Assembly (NCBI GenBank): GCA_029262195.1
Contig: JAJCZX010000024.1
Span: 65,323 to 129,322 of the forward strand
Origin: Gemmatimonadota bacterium
GTDB taxonomy: Bacteria; Gemmatimonadota; Gemmatimonadetes; Gemmatimonadales; GWC2-71-9
Reading direction: 5' to 3'
DNA: 64,000 bases
Shown: positions 16,626 to 25,970 of the stretch, piece by piece
Layout of the letters: each line of letters opens with the position of its first letter
Numbering within the stretch: position 1 is the stretch's first letter
Notes under the pieces: generated by a model
Database searches by the model: none
Seen by the model: the letters and a program-made list of their open reading frames with translations, nothing else
Told to the model about the DNA's origin: nothing
Position numbers and translations under genes: made by a program

Positions 16626-17510
16626 ATGGACATCGCAACAACCGCTTCAATGGCGACCGACCCGGGGGCCATGCCCAGCGATGAAGAAGTTGATTTCTAC
16701 GGTCTTACTCACCCCGGCAAGGTTCGGACGGCCAACCGCGACCACTTTCTAATCTGTTCGGTTCGAAAACACCTTGAGGTTCATGGGACAAGTCTACCGG
16801 ACAAAGGTGGATTGAGTGTTGACTCCAACCGGCTGGCTTTCCTTGCGATGGTTGCAGATGGAGTGGGGAGCGGAGATAAGGCTGAAGAGGCCAGCAGATT
16901 GGCTGTGTCGACGATTACACGATATGTGTCAGAGGCCCTGCAAACCTACTACACGACCGATTCTGTTGATCCAGAGTCCTTTTCGCGAGCGCTAGCCGAT
17001 GCTGCGATCAATTGCCACCAGGTGATCGAATCGCAGGCCCTCGAGAACCGCGATCTCATGGGAATGGCCACGACGCTCACGCTGTGGATTGGGATCTGGC
17101 CGAAAGCCTACCTCCTCCAGATAGGGGATAGCCGTTGCTATGTCTTTCGCGATGATAGGCTTACCCAGCTCTCGCGTGATCAGACGATGGCTCAAGATTT
17201 CATTGACCAGGGGATTTTTACTGTGACCGACGCGCGTGGCTCGCGACTGGAGCACGTTCTCTCAAGTTCAATTGGTGGGCCTCAGTCGATGCCCGTGGTG
17301 ACGACCATGGATCAGAACTGGAACAACGTTGGATTGCTTTGTAGCGACGGTCTTACCAAGCACGTCTCCGACGAGAGGATTGCGGAGGTGTTGCGCAACA
17401 TGACCTCGGCTCAGCAGGTTTGCGAAGTCCTGCTCCAGGAGGCTCTCGACGGCGGCGGAACGGACAACATCACCATCATAGTCGGGCGGGACAGGAAAAA
17501 AGAATCTTGA
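16626..17510 (+). CDS. PP2C-family serine/threonine protein phosphatase
   Basis: 294 residues from ATG 16626, which has a GGGAGG ribosome site (16612-16618 region). PP2C motifs in order: GLTHPGKVRTANRDHF, MVADGVGSGDKAEEAS, MGMATTLTLWI, LLQIGDSRCYVFRDDRLTQLSRDQT, and GGTDNITIIVG. The metal-binding Asp residues (in ADGVGSG and GGTDN) are present. It removes phosphates from Ser/Thr and would counter Hanks-type kinases, none of which is seen in the window. No regulatory domain or membrane segment is attached. It has its own promoter and is followed by 134 bp without a gene. Confidence 0.9.
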   Translation: MDIATTASMATDPGAMPSDEEVDFYGLTHPGKVRTANRDHFLICSVRKHLEVHGTSLPDKGGLSVDSNRLAFLAMVADGVGSGDKAEEASRLAVSTITRYVSEALQTYYTTDSVDPESFSRALADAAINCHQVIESQALENRDLMGMATTLTLWIGIWPKAYLLQIGDSRCYVFRDDRLTQLSRDQTMAQDFIDQGIFTVTDARGSRLEHVLSSSIGGPQSMPVVTTMDQNWNNVGLLCSDGLTKHVSDERIAEVLRNMTSAQQVCEVLLQEALDGGGTDNITIIVGRDRKKES

Positions 17511-17644
17511 TGATGGGCGATCAAATCGGGTCGGTGCCAAACGCCAGGCCCGCGCAAAAGCGACGTTGACCAAAGGATTTTTGACTTAGGGCGACCGGCA
17601 AACCTCCAGCTTCTAACTTCCTACCTCCATCTTCTATCTCTTTA

Positions 17645-19054
17645 TCAGCTCCACCCGATTGAGACCGCTACGCCCAACACAACTAGGCCCATGGCGAAGA
17701 ATAGGACCTGAAGCGCGATTACCCACCGGGCCCATTTTTGCCACGGGATGTTGGCCAGGGCCAGGGCTCCCATTAATACTGGATTGGTTGGAATGATCAG
17801 GTTGGTAAAGCCGTCTCCCATCTGATATGCCAACACAGCGGTCTGGCGCGTGACACCGACAAGGTCGGCTAATGGGGCCATTACCGGCATTGTGAGGGCC
17901 GCCTGGCCGCTTCCCGAGGGGATGAAAAAGTTGATAGTGGTTTGAACGAAAAACATCAACTGCGCGGTCAGGATTGGGCCAGCACCTTCTATCGACGTAG
18001 CGAGAGCGTTGAGGACGGTGTCAATAATCTGTCCATCGCGCATTACAACGAGGATGCCGCGGGCCAACCCGATAATTAATGCGGTACCCAACAAATCCTT
18101 AGCCCCCGCAATGAACCCTTGCGAGATGTCGGTAGCGCGTAACCCGCCAGCAATTCCAACTATGATTCCTATAGCCAAAAAGAGCCCGGCAATTTCGTTT
18201 ATGTACCACTGCCATCGCAGCACTCCAAACACAAGCATGCCAATTCCGGCCAGAAAAAACGTAAGCACCAATTTGTGTCGGGTGGTAAGGGCGGCGTGGG
18301 TCTGCTCTCGTCCATCTGGCTTTTCTCGAGCACGGTCGATTTCATGAACGGAACTTCGGGTTGGATCCTGCTTGATCCTTCGGGCGTAGAGCATTACGAA
18401 AACTACAGCTACTGTCGTCGTGAAAAACCAAACAATCCACCTGAAATCGAGTCCTGAGAACAGGGGGATCTCGGCAATCCCCTGTGCGATGCCAACGGTG
18501 AATGGGTTGAGGGGGGCACCCGCGAAACCTGCACCTGAACCGACCATCGGGATCGCCACCCCGACGATAGAATCATACCCCAGGGCGATAGACAGGGGCA
18601 CGAAAATCAGAATCATCGGAATTACTTCCTCAGCCATTCCGAATGTTGCCCCGCCGAGTGAGAAGAAGATCATCAACACCGGGATGAGGACCAATTCGAA
18701 TGCAGTATTGGTGGCAGCCCCCAGGACCACCCTTTTCATCACCGCATCGATTGCTCCGGTGGCGGCGAACACACTGAACGCGCCCCCTACGATGAGAACG
18801 AAAATAACTATGTCCGCGGCATCCAAAAAACCATGCACCGGGGCGGTTAATACCGCACCAATTCCCTGAGGCTGTTGCTCATCGAGATAATGGAATGAAC
18901 CCGGTACAACGACCTCCCGCGTACCCACGCCTTCGACCTCGATGGTGTCTTTTTCGAATGCACCGCTGGGCACGATCCAGGTCATGATCGCGGCGATCAC
19001 GATCATGGAAAAAATCAAAAGGGTGGTATCAGGGGATTTAAACCTGGGTGTCAT
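17645..19054 (-). CDS. YfcC-family (DcuC-like) permease
   Basis: 469 residues with about 12 hydrophobic segments. The first periplasmic part (WIVPSGAFEKDTIEVEGVGTREVVVPGSFHYL) and the conserved blocks LGGATFGMAEEVIPMI, GSGAGFAGAPLNPFTVGIAQGIA and FFIPSGSGQAALTMPVMAPLADLVGVTRQTAVLAYQ match the YfcC/ArcD-like branch of C4-dicarboxylate or basic amino-acid carriers. Substrate cannot be read from sequence. The ATG at 19054 is followed by a short charged N-terminus as expected. Its neighbours upstream on the same strand are a small cysteine-rich membrane protein and PadR. Confidence 0.85.
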   Translation of the reverse strand: MTPRFKSPDTTLLIFSMIVIAAIMTWIVPSGAFEKDTIEVEGVGTREVVVPGSFHYLDEQQPQGIGAVLTAPVHGFLDAADIVIFVLIVGGAFSVFAATGAIDAVMKRVVLGAATNTAFELVLIPVLMIFFSLGGATFGMAEEVIPMILIFVPLSIALGYDSIVGVAIPMVGSGAGFAGAPLNPFTVGIAQGIAEIPLFSGLDFRWIVWFFTTTVAVVFVMLYARRIKQDPTRSSVHEIDRAREKPDGREQTHAALTTRHKLVLTFFLAGIGMLVFGVLRWQWYINEIAGLFLAIGIIVGIAGGLRATDISQGFIAGAKDLLGTALIIGLARGILVVMRDGQIIDTVLNALATSIEGAGPILTAQLMFFVQTTINFFIPSGSGQAALTMPVMAPLADLVGVTRQTAVLAYQMGDGFTNLIIPTNPVLMGALALANIPWQKWARWVIALQVLFFAMGLVVLGVAVSIGWS

Positions 19055-19116
19055 GGCTCCTGGCTCATAACCTTTGTTTGTTCAAATCACGAGACCGCAC
19101 GGCATGGCGGTCGGAC

Positions 19117-19392
19117 TTATTGCTGAACACACATCGCGGAGGTTGGCACAACTCGCCCGCAGGCAATCGCGTCGTTCATACTACCGCGTCCAACTATTCC
19201 GCACGCGGTATTTTGTGCCGCCTCGATGGCAGCTTCACGAGTTGGCGCCGCGGCAGTCCGACAGTCACTCTGTCCGTTGTACTCGATGCAAACTTCACAG
19301 CTGATGTCAACATTTGCCATGCTTGAGTAGACGACGTATCCGATAAAGGCCAATACTACTATGAATCCGATCCAGGTTGATGCTTTGTTCAT
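19117..19392 (-). CDS. Small membrane-anchored cysteine-rich protein
   Basis: 91 residues: a short polar start, one membrane segment (TWIGFIVVLAFIGYVVYSSM), then an exported domain with six Cys (SCEVC, DC, TAC, IAC, AMC). The six Cys could form three disulfides. The spacing and alanine-rich middle (TREAAIEAAQNTACGIVG) look like a real protein domain, not a chance frame. Family not recognised. It lies between the YfcC-like carrier and padR, in the same orientation. Confidence 0.6.
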   Translation of the reverse strand: MNKASTWIGFIVVLAFIGYVVYSSMANVDISCEVCIEYNGQSDCRTAAAPTREAAIEAAQNTACGIVGRGSMNDAIACGRVVPTSAMCVQQ

Positions 19393-19466
19393 TCGCCTAG
19401 CTTGATGAGAGGTTATCCCTCAAGGTAGTAAGGGACCGAAATCTCGCAACGGGTATGTGCTGCGAT

Positions 19467-19802
19467 TCAACCGAATTCGTTTAGCGCTCCAATTCCGTCA
19501 GCCATTCGTTGGATACGACGCTGGGCGGCGTGCAGTACTTTCATACCCTCGGTGGTGAGGGTGAACGTTTTTTTTGGTCTACCTGGAACGGGAGGGGCTC
19601 CAGGGTCGTTACCTTGACCCGATTCCAAACAGCCCTTGGCCTCCAACCGACGCAAAGTGGAGTAGACTGCACCGAAAGAGACACGCCGTTCGGCCCGCTC
19701 CTCAATGGTTTCTCGGATGGTAACTCCGTAGGCCTCGTCTCCTAGCCGGAGCACCGCAAGTAGGACCAGTTGCTCGAATTCACCAAGATATTCGTTGCCC
19801 AT
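19467..19802 (-). CDS. PadR-family transcriptional regulator
   Basis: 111 residues. The N-terminal winged helix is characteristic: LGEFEQLVLLAVLRLGDEAYGVTIRETIEERAERRVSFGAVYSTLRRLEAKGCL, followed by GRPKKTFTLTTEGMKVL and a short dimerisation helix. PadR proteins of this type repress neighbouring transporter genes. Its ATG lies 2 nt after the stop of the ABC permease gene, so the two form one transcript. The near-perfect palindrome in the promoter region of that transcript (22478-22490) is the natural candidate operator. Confidence 0.9.
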   Translation of the reverse strand: MGNEYLGEFEQLVLLAVLRLGDEAYGVTIRETIEERAERRVSFGAVYSTLRRLEAKGCLESGQGNDPGAPPVPGRPKKTFTLTTEGMKVLHAAQRRIQRMADGIGALNEFG

Positions 19803-19804
19803 GA

Positions 19805-22450
19805 TTACTCACTCCTCAGAACGCGGGCCGGATCCAGCCGAGCTGCCCTCTGAGCTGGTACGAATGATGCCACGAGGGCAATCGCGACGAAACTCAACGC
19901 GATGGTTATGAAGGTGCCGGGGTTGTGAGGGTCTACTGTGCCGAGAAAAACGCCGAAGGCTGGGGTCAGAAAATAGGAAAGAACCAACCCGATCCCCAGT
20001 CCGGGCAAAATTCTGAAAACTCCGGAGCGTACTATCGTAAATAGCGTTTTTCCTTGCCCAGCGCCGAGTGCCATTCGGATCCCAATTTCCGGGGTCTTTC
20101 GGCGGACTTCGAAAGCCAGTACGCCGTAAAGCCCGAAACCTGCAACCAGTGTCGCTCCGACGCCCGCCAGAATCGAGAGACTTCCCACGATTTGTAGCAA
20201 GATACGGACGAAGCGGAGAACCGCAGCCACGGGAGTCGCGCGGTCGGATCCCATTGTCCCATCAAGTGGGAGAAAGGGGTCAATCTCGGACACAACCGCC
20301 TGGAGATCTGCGGTGGCATTTGTCTGTCCGGGGACAGGTCGATACAAGACATAGAGGGTGCGCGCTGCGGCTTTGCTGCTGGGTAGATAAACCCAATCAC
20401 GCCTGGCCTGGCCCTGTGATTCATAGATTGAAACGTCTTCGACAACTCCTACGATGTTCGCCCAATCGTCACCTGGAGTTACGCCATTGATTTTGATATG
20501 GCGCCCGACGGGATCTTCATCAGGGAAATGTCGAGTCGCAAAATCTGAACTCACTACGACGACCGTCTCCGGCGCGGTCTGGTCACCTTCCTGAAAAAGT
20601 CTGCCCTGTCTTTTCGCGATATTGAAAACGGTGAAATAATCTTCGGTTACCCCAAAAGTCAGGACTGTGGTCGGCCGGGCGTCGGGATCTGGTGCCCGAC
20701 CGTCAATCTCCAGAACGCCCGCCGGTGAATTGAGGCCGGGAAGACCTGTGCTAAGGGCAATGTGTTCGACCGACGAGAGCGGTGCCGCCGATGAGAGAAG
20801 GGATCGCTGGAAATCCAACCGCTGTTCGGGCGTATCGTACGATGGGGCGTGAAGAGTTACAGAAGACACCCACACCGAGTTTGCGGGGAATGCGGGGTTC
20901 ACCGAACTCGAACGCAAGAGGCCAGCGGCCATCATGGACGATGTGATGAGGGCGACTACTGAAAATGCTATCTGACCCGACACCAGAGACCATGCAAACC
21001 AACCGGGTTTGGCCCCTCCGGAACCCGATGTGTCCTGTCGAAGTGGTTGTGCCAGATCTGACCGAAGTGCTCGAATGGCAGGGGTGGTACCGGCTATCAG
21101 TGCAACCAACACAGACAGCGCCAGAGTGAACAGGACAACCGGGAGGTCTACCTGCACTTTCATCCAGTAGTATCCCCAGTGCCCCGACAGATTCCCTTCA
21201 ATGACCGAAACGGTTGCCAGGGCGATTCCCATTCCCAGCACCGCGCCGCCAACCGCGATAGCCAATGCTTCCGCGAATAGTTGGGTTACAACCTGTGCCG
21301 GGCCAGCGCCGAGCGCAGAGTGCACGGCCATGGTTCGAGATCGTTCAAGAGCCCGAACCAGGAGGAGGTTGGATACGTTTGCGGCGGATACGGCTAGCAG
21401 GGCAACGACGATAATTAGAAGGGCAATGAGTGCTACGTCTTCGCCACTCTCGCCACGGGACTCGGTAAAACCTTCGACAGTGAATGAAAGCCTGGTGCCA
21501 TCGGCTTCTGCTTGTGACGAGCCCGCGAGGGTTGAGAGTTCGAGCGACGCGGATTCTTCTGTCGCGCCTTCAGCCAGTCGGGCCACAACCTCGAATGACC
21601 CGTCGGATCGCGCGACGTCAAACGGGATCCACGCGTCTTCACCGAAAGGGAAACCGAACCCATCGGGCATTACTGCGATAAGCCTGCGTGGTCGCCCGGC
21701 GACATTGAGTTCCTTGCCGATTATCTGTGTCAAATCGTTGGCAATCATACTGGCCAGCCGCTGGCTGATTACCACCACGTCCTGGTCTTCTCGGTCCGAA
21801 AATTCCTCAGGGAGTCGACCAATCAGAGGGGGCACATTTAGTAGCCGGAAAACCTCGTGTGACATTGCGGCCAACGGAACCCTGACTGGTGCGAGTCCCT
21901 CAGCAAGCACGACTGCTCTCTGCACCTGGAAGAACCCCATGTCGGACAGGGTGGTCTGGCGCCCGGAGATCTGCAGCATGGTTTCGGCGATTAACGGGAC
22001 ATTTGAGCTCTCGTCGGTACGTGCCGTAATCCGTACTACCTTATCTCCATGGGGCACGGGGAGGGGGCCTGTAAAACCGGTGAGGACACTGAAGATCGCG
22101 GCTGCTGCGCCGAATCCTATCGCCAGGGTGCCGGCTGCTGTGACGGCGGAGGAAATTTCATGGCGGAATGAACGCATTGCCAATTGCAACGCAAAAAACG
22201 GATGCCAGCCTTTTAGCGACAACGCAGGGCTGTTGTCCCGAACCTGATAGAGAACCACAGACGATGATTGATAAAATTTCCAAACTGGCAGGCTCCAGTG
22301 GCTCCTGCCCGGGGTACGCCGCGCAGCGACCGCCTCATTGATCTCGTCAAGAATCGTGTCGGGGGCCGTGCATCCGGCCCATCTGAAAAGCCGATAGTAG
22401 ACTCGGTCGGCAAGAGGTCGTTTGATTCTGGTTTTCGGTTCTAATTCCAC
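19805..22450 (-). CDS. MacB/FtsX-type ABC permease (ADOP-like)
   Basis: 881 residues from a GTG at 22450 (VELEPKTRIKRPLADRVYYRLFRW); longer starts up to 22681 run through the divergent promoter and are rejected. An N-terminal cytoplasmic segment is followed by a membrane helix (SSAVTAAGTLAIGFGAAAAIFSVL), a MacB periplasmic core domain, an FtsX domain (LIALLIIVVALLAVSAANVSNLLLVRALERSRTMAVHSALGAG), then a second core and FtsX pair ending LVASFVPAQRAARLDPARVLRSE. This duplicated layout is the acidobacterial duplicated-orphan-permease type, normally encoded without its own ATPase and with a PadR gene, as here. It may couple with a LolD-type ATPase encoded elsewhere; the substrate is unknown. Confidence 0.85.
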   Translation of the reverse strand: MELEPKTRIKRPLADRVYYRLFRWAGCTAPDTILDEINEAVAARRTPGRSHWSLPVWKFYQSSSVVLYQVRDNSPALSLKGWHPFFALQLAMRSFRHEISSAVTAAGTLAIGFGAAAAIFSVLTGFTGPLPVPHGDKVVRITARTDESSNVPLIAETMLQISGRQTTLSDMGFFQVQRAVVLAEGLAPVRVPLAAMSHEVFRLLNVPPLIGRLPEEFSDREDQDVVVISQRLASMIANDLTQIIGKELNVAGRPRRLIAVMPDGFGFPFGEDAWIPFDVARSDGSFEVVARLAEGATEESASLELSTLAGSSQAEADGTRLSFTVEGFTESRGESGEDVALIALLIIVVALLAVSAANVSNLLLVRALERSRTMAVHSALGAGPAQVVTQLFAEALAIAVGGAVLGMGIALATVSVIEGNLSGHWGYYWMKVQVDLPVVLFTLALSVLVALIAGTTPAIRALRSDLAQPLRQDTSGSGGAKPGWFAWSLVSGQIAFSVVALITSSMMAAGLLRSSSVNPAFPANSVWVSSVTLHAPSYDTPEQRLDFQRSLLSSAAPLSSVEHIALSTGLPGLNSPAGVLEIDGRAPDPDARPTTVLTFGVTEDYFTVFNIAKRQGRLFQEGDQTAPETVVVVSSDFATRHFPDEDPVGRHIKINGVTPGDDWANIVGVVEDVSIYESQGQARRDWVYLPSSKAAARTLYVLYRPVPGQTNATADLQAVVSEIDPFLPLDGTMGSDRATPVAAVLRFVRILLQIVGSLSILAGVGATLVAGFGLYGVLAFEVRRKTPEIGIRMALGAGQGKTLFTIVRSGVFRILPGLGIGLVLSYFLTPAFGVFLGTVDPHNPGTFITIALSFVAIALVASFVPAQRAARLDPARVLRSE

Positions 22451-22477
22451 TGTTTGACTGTACTTTGCAGATTGATG

Positions 22478-22490
22478 TGTACAATGTACA
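22478..22490. promoter_or_regulatory. Candidate PadR operator palindrome
   Basis: TGTACA-A-TGTACA, a perfect 6-bp inverted repeat about a central base, lies 28 bp upstream of the permease GTG and 123 bp upstream of the divergent NhaC-type gene. Further GTAC cores occur at about 22460 and 22497. PadR proteins bind palindromes of this size. The assignment rests on position and symmetry only. Confidence 0.45.
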
Positions 22491-22613
22491 GAAATAGTAC
22501 GCGCGGACCAATTGGTTTGTTTCACTCGAGTTTTTGGGTACCGTCTGTTGCGGTACTGCGTTACCATCAATCTCGTCGTTTCGCCACAAACCCCACCTTC
22601 TTCGGAGTGTTTA

Positions 22614-24032
22614 ATGGAAACATTTGGCTGGGTATCAATCCTCCCACCGGTTATCGCGATTGGCCTGGCGATTTGGTCCAAGAAGGTCTACGTGTCCCTG
22701 GGCCTCTTCATCTTGCTCGGTTGGACGATTATGAGTGGTTGGAACCCGGTCGTCGGACTCTGGACATCTCTGAAAACCATGTACGCCGCAGTCGCCCACA
22801 ATCCTGACAATGCGAGAGTTCTCATCTTCAGTTCTCTGATTGGCGCCATGATTGTTTTGACCCAGCAATCGGGCGGGATGGCAGGATTTGTGAAGTGGGC
22901 CTCGGAAAGCCGAATCGCAGCGAGCAAGAAATCTGTTGGATTTTTTGCGGCTGCCGTAAGCATGTTCGTGTTCCTCGAATCGAACTTCGGTTTGCTGGTT
23001 ACCGGTTCAGTGGCTCGCCCCTTGTTTGATCGATGTAAAATTTCGAGGGAAAAGCTCAGCTATGTGCTTGACGCGACCTGTGCCCCAAAATGCATTTTGA
23101 TTCCGATCAATGCCTGGGGAGCTTATGTCGTGAGTCTGCTAGCTGCCCAGAACGTGGAAAACCCGGTCGGGCTAATGCTGTCGGGGCTCATGTTCAACTT
23201 TTATGCCATTCTGGCCCTGTTGCTCGTGTTCTTCGTTATTGCCACCGACACGAATATTGGCCCGATGAAGGAGGCCGAACGCAGGGTTACAGAGGAGGGG
23301 AAGCTCCTTCGCGATGGCGCTCAACCAATGGTTACCACCGATGTCGCCTCCGCCGAACCCATGGACGGTATTCCTCACCGAGCAGTTAATATGGTGCTTC
23401 CGATAGGGACGATGGTGGTGACGGTACCGGTCGCGCTTTACGTGACGGGTAACGGGGACATGATGGCCGGGTCCGGATCATGGTCCGTGCTTTGGGGAGT
23501 CCTCGCGGGGCTGGCTCTCTCCATAACCATGTACAAAGCCCAGGGCGTGATGACGCTGGGTGAATCTGCAATGGGGATTGTGAAAGGAGTTAAAGGCCTT
23601 TTGCCGTTGGTGATGGTCCTACTTCTTGCTTTCACGATTGCCAGTACAACCCGAGCACTTGGTACGGGTGTTTGGGTAGCCCAGGCTGCGGAAGCAGCTT
23701 TGCCAACGATGGTCGTGCCAGCCGTTGTTTTTTTGCTTGCATGTTTCATTGCTTTTTCCACGGGTACGTCCTGGGGAACCTTCGCGATCATGATCCCTAT
23801 AGTGGTTCCGATGACGGAGCTATTGGGATTGCACCCCGGCCTTATGGTCGCCGCCGCATTGGGCGGAGGAATTTTCGGGGACCACTGTTCTCCGATATCA
23901 GATTCTACGATCGTGGCGTCCATGGCGTCGGCGACTGACCATATTGATCATGTCCGAACGCAGCTTCCCTATTCCTTGACCGCTGCTTCAGGGGCCCTTG
24001 TGCTATTCTTGATTTTTGGATTCATACTTTAG
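22614..24032 (+). CDS. NhaC-family Na+/H+ antiporter-like transporter
   Basis: 472 residues from ATG 22614 (METFGWVSILPPVIAIGLAIW), preferred over an upstream start at 22512 because of the CGGAG ribosome site and because the extension runs through promoter DNA. There are about 11-12 membrane segments. Typical blocks: SLIGAMIVLTQQSGGMAGFVKW, FLESNFGLLVTGSVARPLFDRCKISREKLSYVLDATCAP, FSTGTSWGTFAIMIPIVVPM and GGIFGDHCSPISDSTIVASMASATDHIDHVRTQLPY. The family exchanges Na+ with H+ or with amino/organic acids. It is divergent from the PadR-controlled permease and may share its control region. Confidence 0.85.
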   Translation: METFGWVSILPPVIAIGLAIWSKKVYVSLGLFILLGWTIMSGWNPVVGLWTSLKTMYAAVAHNPDNARVLIFSSLIGAMIVLTQQSGGMAGFVKWASESRIAASKKSVGFFAAAVSMFVFLESNFGLLVTGSVARPLFDRCKISREKLSYVLDATCAPKCILIPINAWGAYVVSLLAAQNVENPVGLMLSGLMFNFYAILALLLVFFVIATDTNIGPMKEAERRVTEEGKLLRDGAQPMVTTDVASAEPMDGIPHRAVNMVLPIGTMVVTVPVALYVTGNGDMMAGSGSWSVLWGVLAGLALSITMYKAQGVMTLGESAMGIVKGVKGLLPLVMVLLLAFTIASTTRALGTGVWVAQAAEAALPTMVVPAVVFLLACFIAFSTGTSWGTFAIMIPIVVPMTELLGLHPGLMVAAALGGGIFGDHCSPISDSTIVASMASATDHIDHVRTQLPYSLTAASGALVLFLIFGFIL

Positions 24033-24077
24033 GCTGATAGGTTGAATCTTGCCTCCTGTGCCAGATCGTTGTGACGA

Positions 24078-25901
24078 ATGACTGAAGACAAGACAAAAAA
24101 GCCAAAGAAGAAAGCGTTCACCGCCGGCTCATGGGCGGAAGCGAAGGCCCTTATCTGGGATCACCGACGTCGACTTTCACTTGGTCTGACCCTCATGGTG
24201 ATCAATCGGTTGGCGGGGCTGGTGTTGCCGTCAATGTCAAAATCCCTCATTGACGATGTGATGGTGAACGGGCGAACCGAACTTCTGGCGACTTTTGCGC
24301 TAGCTGTTGGCGTGGCTACCGTGGTCCAGTCTGCGACCTCCTTCTCTCTGTCACAGGTGCTCGGTGTCGCAGCTCAACGGGCCATCACGGATATGAGGAA
24401 GGTGGTTCAACAACATGTCGGTCGACTTCCTATAGGCTATTTCGACTCTACCAAGACAGGTGTATTGATCTCTCGCGTAATGACCGACGCCGACGGGATC
24501 CGAAACCTGGTGGGGACCGGGTTGGTGCAGTTGCTCGGCGGGCTCTTCACTGCAGCGATCGCACTTGGAGTTTTATTCTGGATCAACTGGCAACTCACGA
24601 TAATCACCATCCTGGTTCTCGCCACCTTCGGCGGTGCTATGGCATTCGCTTTCAAGCGCCTCCGGCCTCTGTTTCGTGAACGGGGCAAAATAAATGCTGA
24701 TGTGACGGGACGCCTGGGCGAAACGCTCGGCGGGGTCAGGGTGGTCAAGGCTTATACCGCCGAGCGGCGCGAGCAATACGTCTTTGCCAAAGGAGCTCAC
24801 CGGTTACTCCGGAATGTCGCCGGCGCGGTCACGGGTGTTTCTGCGATTTCTTCTTTCTCGACGCTGGTGGTTGGCAGTATAGCAGTGCTCATGATCGTTT
24901 TCGGTGGGCAAGAAGTGGCAGCGGGTAGCATGACCGTAGGTGACTTTGTGATGTACTTGTTCTTCACCGGGCTTGTCGCGTCCCCATTGGTACAGATCGC
25001 AAATATTGGGACACAAATCAGCGAAGCGTTCGCCGGCCTTGATCGAATTCGAGAAATAAGGTCAATGGCCACGGAAGACGAAGAGGACCGGAACAAACGA
25101 ACGATCAAGGACGTTGACGGCAATTTCGAGTTCAAAAACGTAACGTTTGAATACGATGAAGGCGTTCCGGTGTTACGAGGCGTATCATTCAAGGCCAAGG
25201 CCGGTACGACAACGGCATTGGTTGGCTCAAGTGGGTCTGGCAAAAGCACGCTTATCAGTCTGGTAGCAGCGTTCAATTTCCCCAAAGAGGGAGACATCCT
25301 CGTAGATGACATCCCGCTGCGCGAGATCAGGTTGCGCAATTATCGATCACACCTTGGCGTGGTGTTTCAGGACAACTTTCTGTTTGACGGCACGGTGTCA
25401 GACAACATTCGTTTCGGAGCCCCGCACGCGACGTTCGAAGAAATCCGGGCCGCTGCGACTCTCGCCCACTGTGATGAATTTATCTCAAGGTTCGACGATG
25501 GATACGACACTATCGTCGGGGAACGTGGAGTAAAACTGTCGGGCGGACAGAGACAAAGGTTGGCCATTGCTCGCGCGGTTCTCGCCAACCCGAGAGTGTT
25601 GATCCTCGACGAAGCTACTTCCAGTCTGGATAGCGAAAGCGAAGCCCAGATCCAGGACGGTCTGGCCTCGTTACGTGAAGGACGAACGACCTTTGTGATT
25701 GCTCACCGCCTGTCAACCATCCAAAGCGCCGATCAAATCCTTGTGTTGGAGGAAGGACAAATCGTGGAGCAAGGTACTCATCAGGAGTTGTTCGACCTCG
25801 ACGGTCGCTACCGCGAACTCTACGACCGCCAATACAAGCTGGAGAGAAACCGGTTCATTAACCCCGGCGAGGACTTTACCCCGGAGTTGCCCGACGAGTA
25901 G
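24078..25901 (+). CDS. ABC exporter, half transporter with fused membrane and ATPase domains
   Basis: 607 residues. The membrane domain (about 25-320) has six helices and the typical LPIGYFDSTKTGVLISRVMTDADGIRN coupling region. The ATPase domain has Walker A GSSGSGKST, Q-loop VVFQDNF, signature LSGGQRQRLAIARA, Walker B VLILDEATSSLD and the H-loop AHRLST. All catalytic residues are intact, so a homodimeric exporter of the MsbA/BmrA type is expected. The cargo may be lipid, drug or peptide. It could in principle export the peptide from the 9-16 kb locus, but the distance (8 kb, with unrelated genes between) gives no support for that. Confidence 0.9.
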   Translation: MTEDKTKKPKKKAFTAGSWAEAKALIWDHRRRLSLGLTLMVINRLAGLVLPSMSKSLIDDVMVNGRTELLATFALAVGVATVVQSATSFSLSQVLGVAAQRAITDMRKVVQQHVGRLPIGYFDSTKTGVLISRVMTDADGIRNLVGTGLVQLLGGLFTAAIALGVLFWINWQLTIITILVLATFGGAMAFAFKRLRPLFRERGKINADVTGRLGETLGGVRVVKAYTAERREQYVFAKGAHRLLRNVAGAVTGVSAISSFSTLVVGSIAVLMIVFGGQEVAAGSMTVGDFVMYLFFTGLVASPLVQIANIGTQISEAFAGLDRIREIRSMATEDEEDRNKRTIKDVDGNFEFKNVTFEYDEGVPVLRGVSFKAKAGTTTALVGSSGSGKSTLISLVAAFNFPKEGDILVDDIPLREIRLRNYRSHLGVVFQDNFLFDGTVSDNIRFGAPHATFEEIRAAATLAHCDEFISRFDDGYDTIVGERGVKLSGGQRQRLAIARAVLANPRVLILDEATSSLDSESEAQIQDGLASLREGRTTFVIAHRLSTIQSADQILVLEEGQIVEQGTHQELFDLDGRYRELYDRQYKLERNRFINPGEDFTPELPDE

Positions 25902-25970
25902 GTCGGATGCACAGCGGAGCGGGCTCCCCACAGCGAAACAATGATGTTTGATACGGCGTAGTTAGCAGTG

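Noticed and set aside
17511..17644. CT-rich stretch before the YfcC-type gene (CTTCCTACCTCC-like) as a regulatory repeat
   Set aside because: Only a compositional bias over about 50 bp; no symmetry or repeat partner in the window.
22451..22681. 77-residue N-terminal extension of the ABC permease
   Set aside because: The extension crosses the divergent control region containing the TGTACA palindrome; the family N-terminus fits GTG 22450.
24078..25901. ABC exporter as the dedicated exporter of the candidate peptide
   Set aside because: It lies more than 8 kb from the locus with unrelated genes in between; nothing in the sequence ties the two together.
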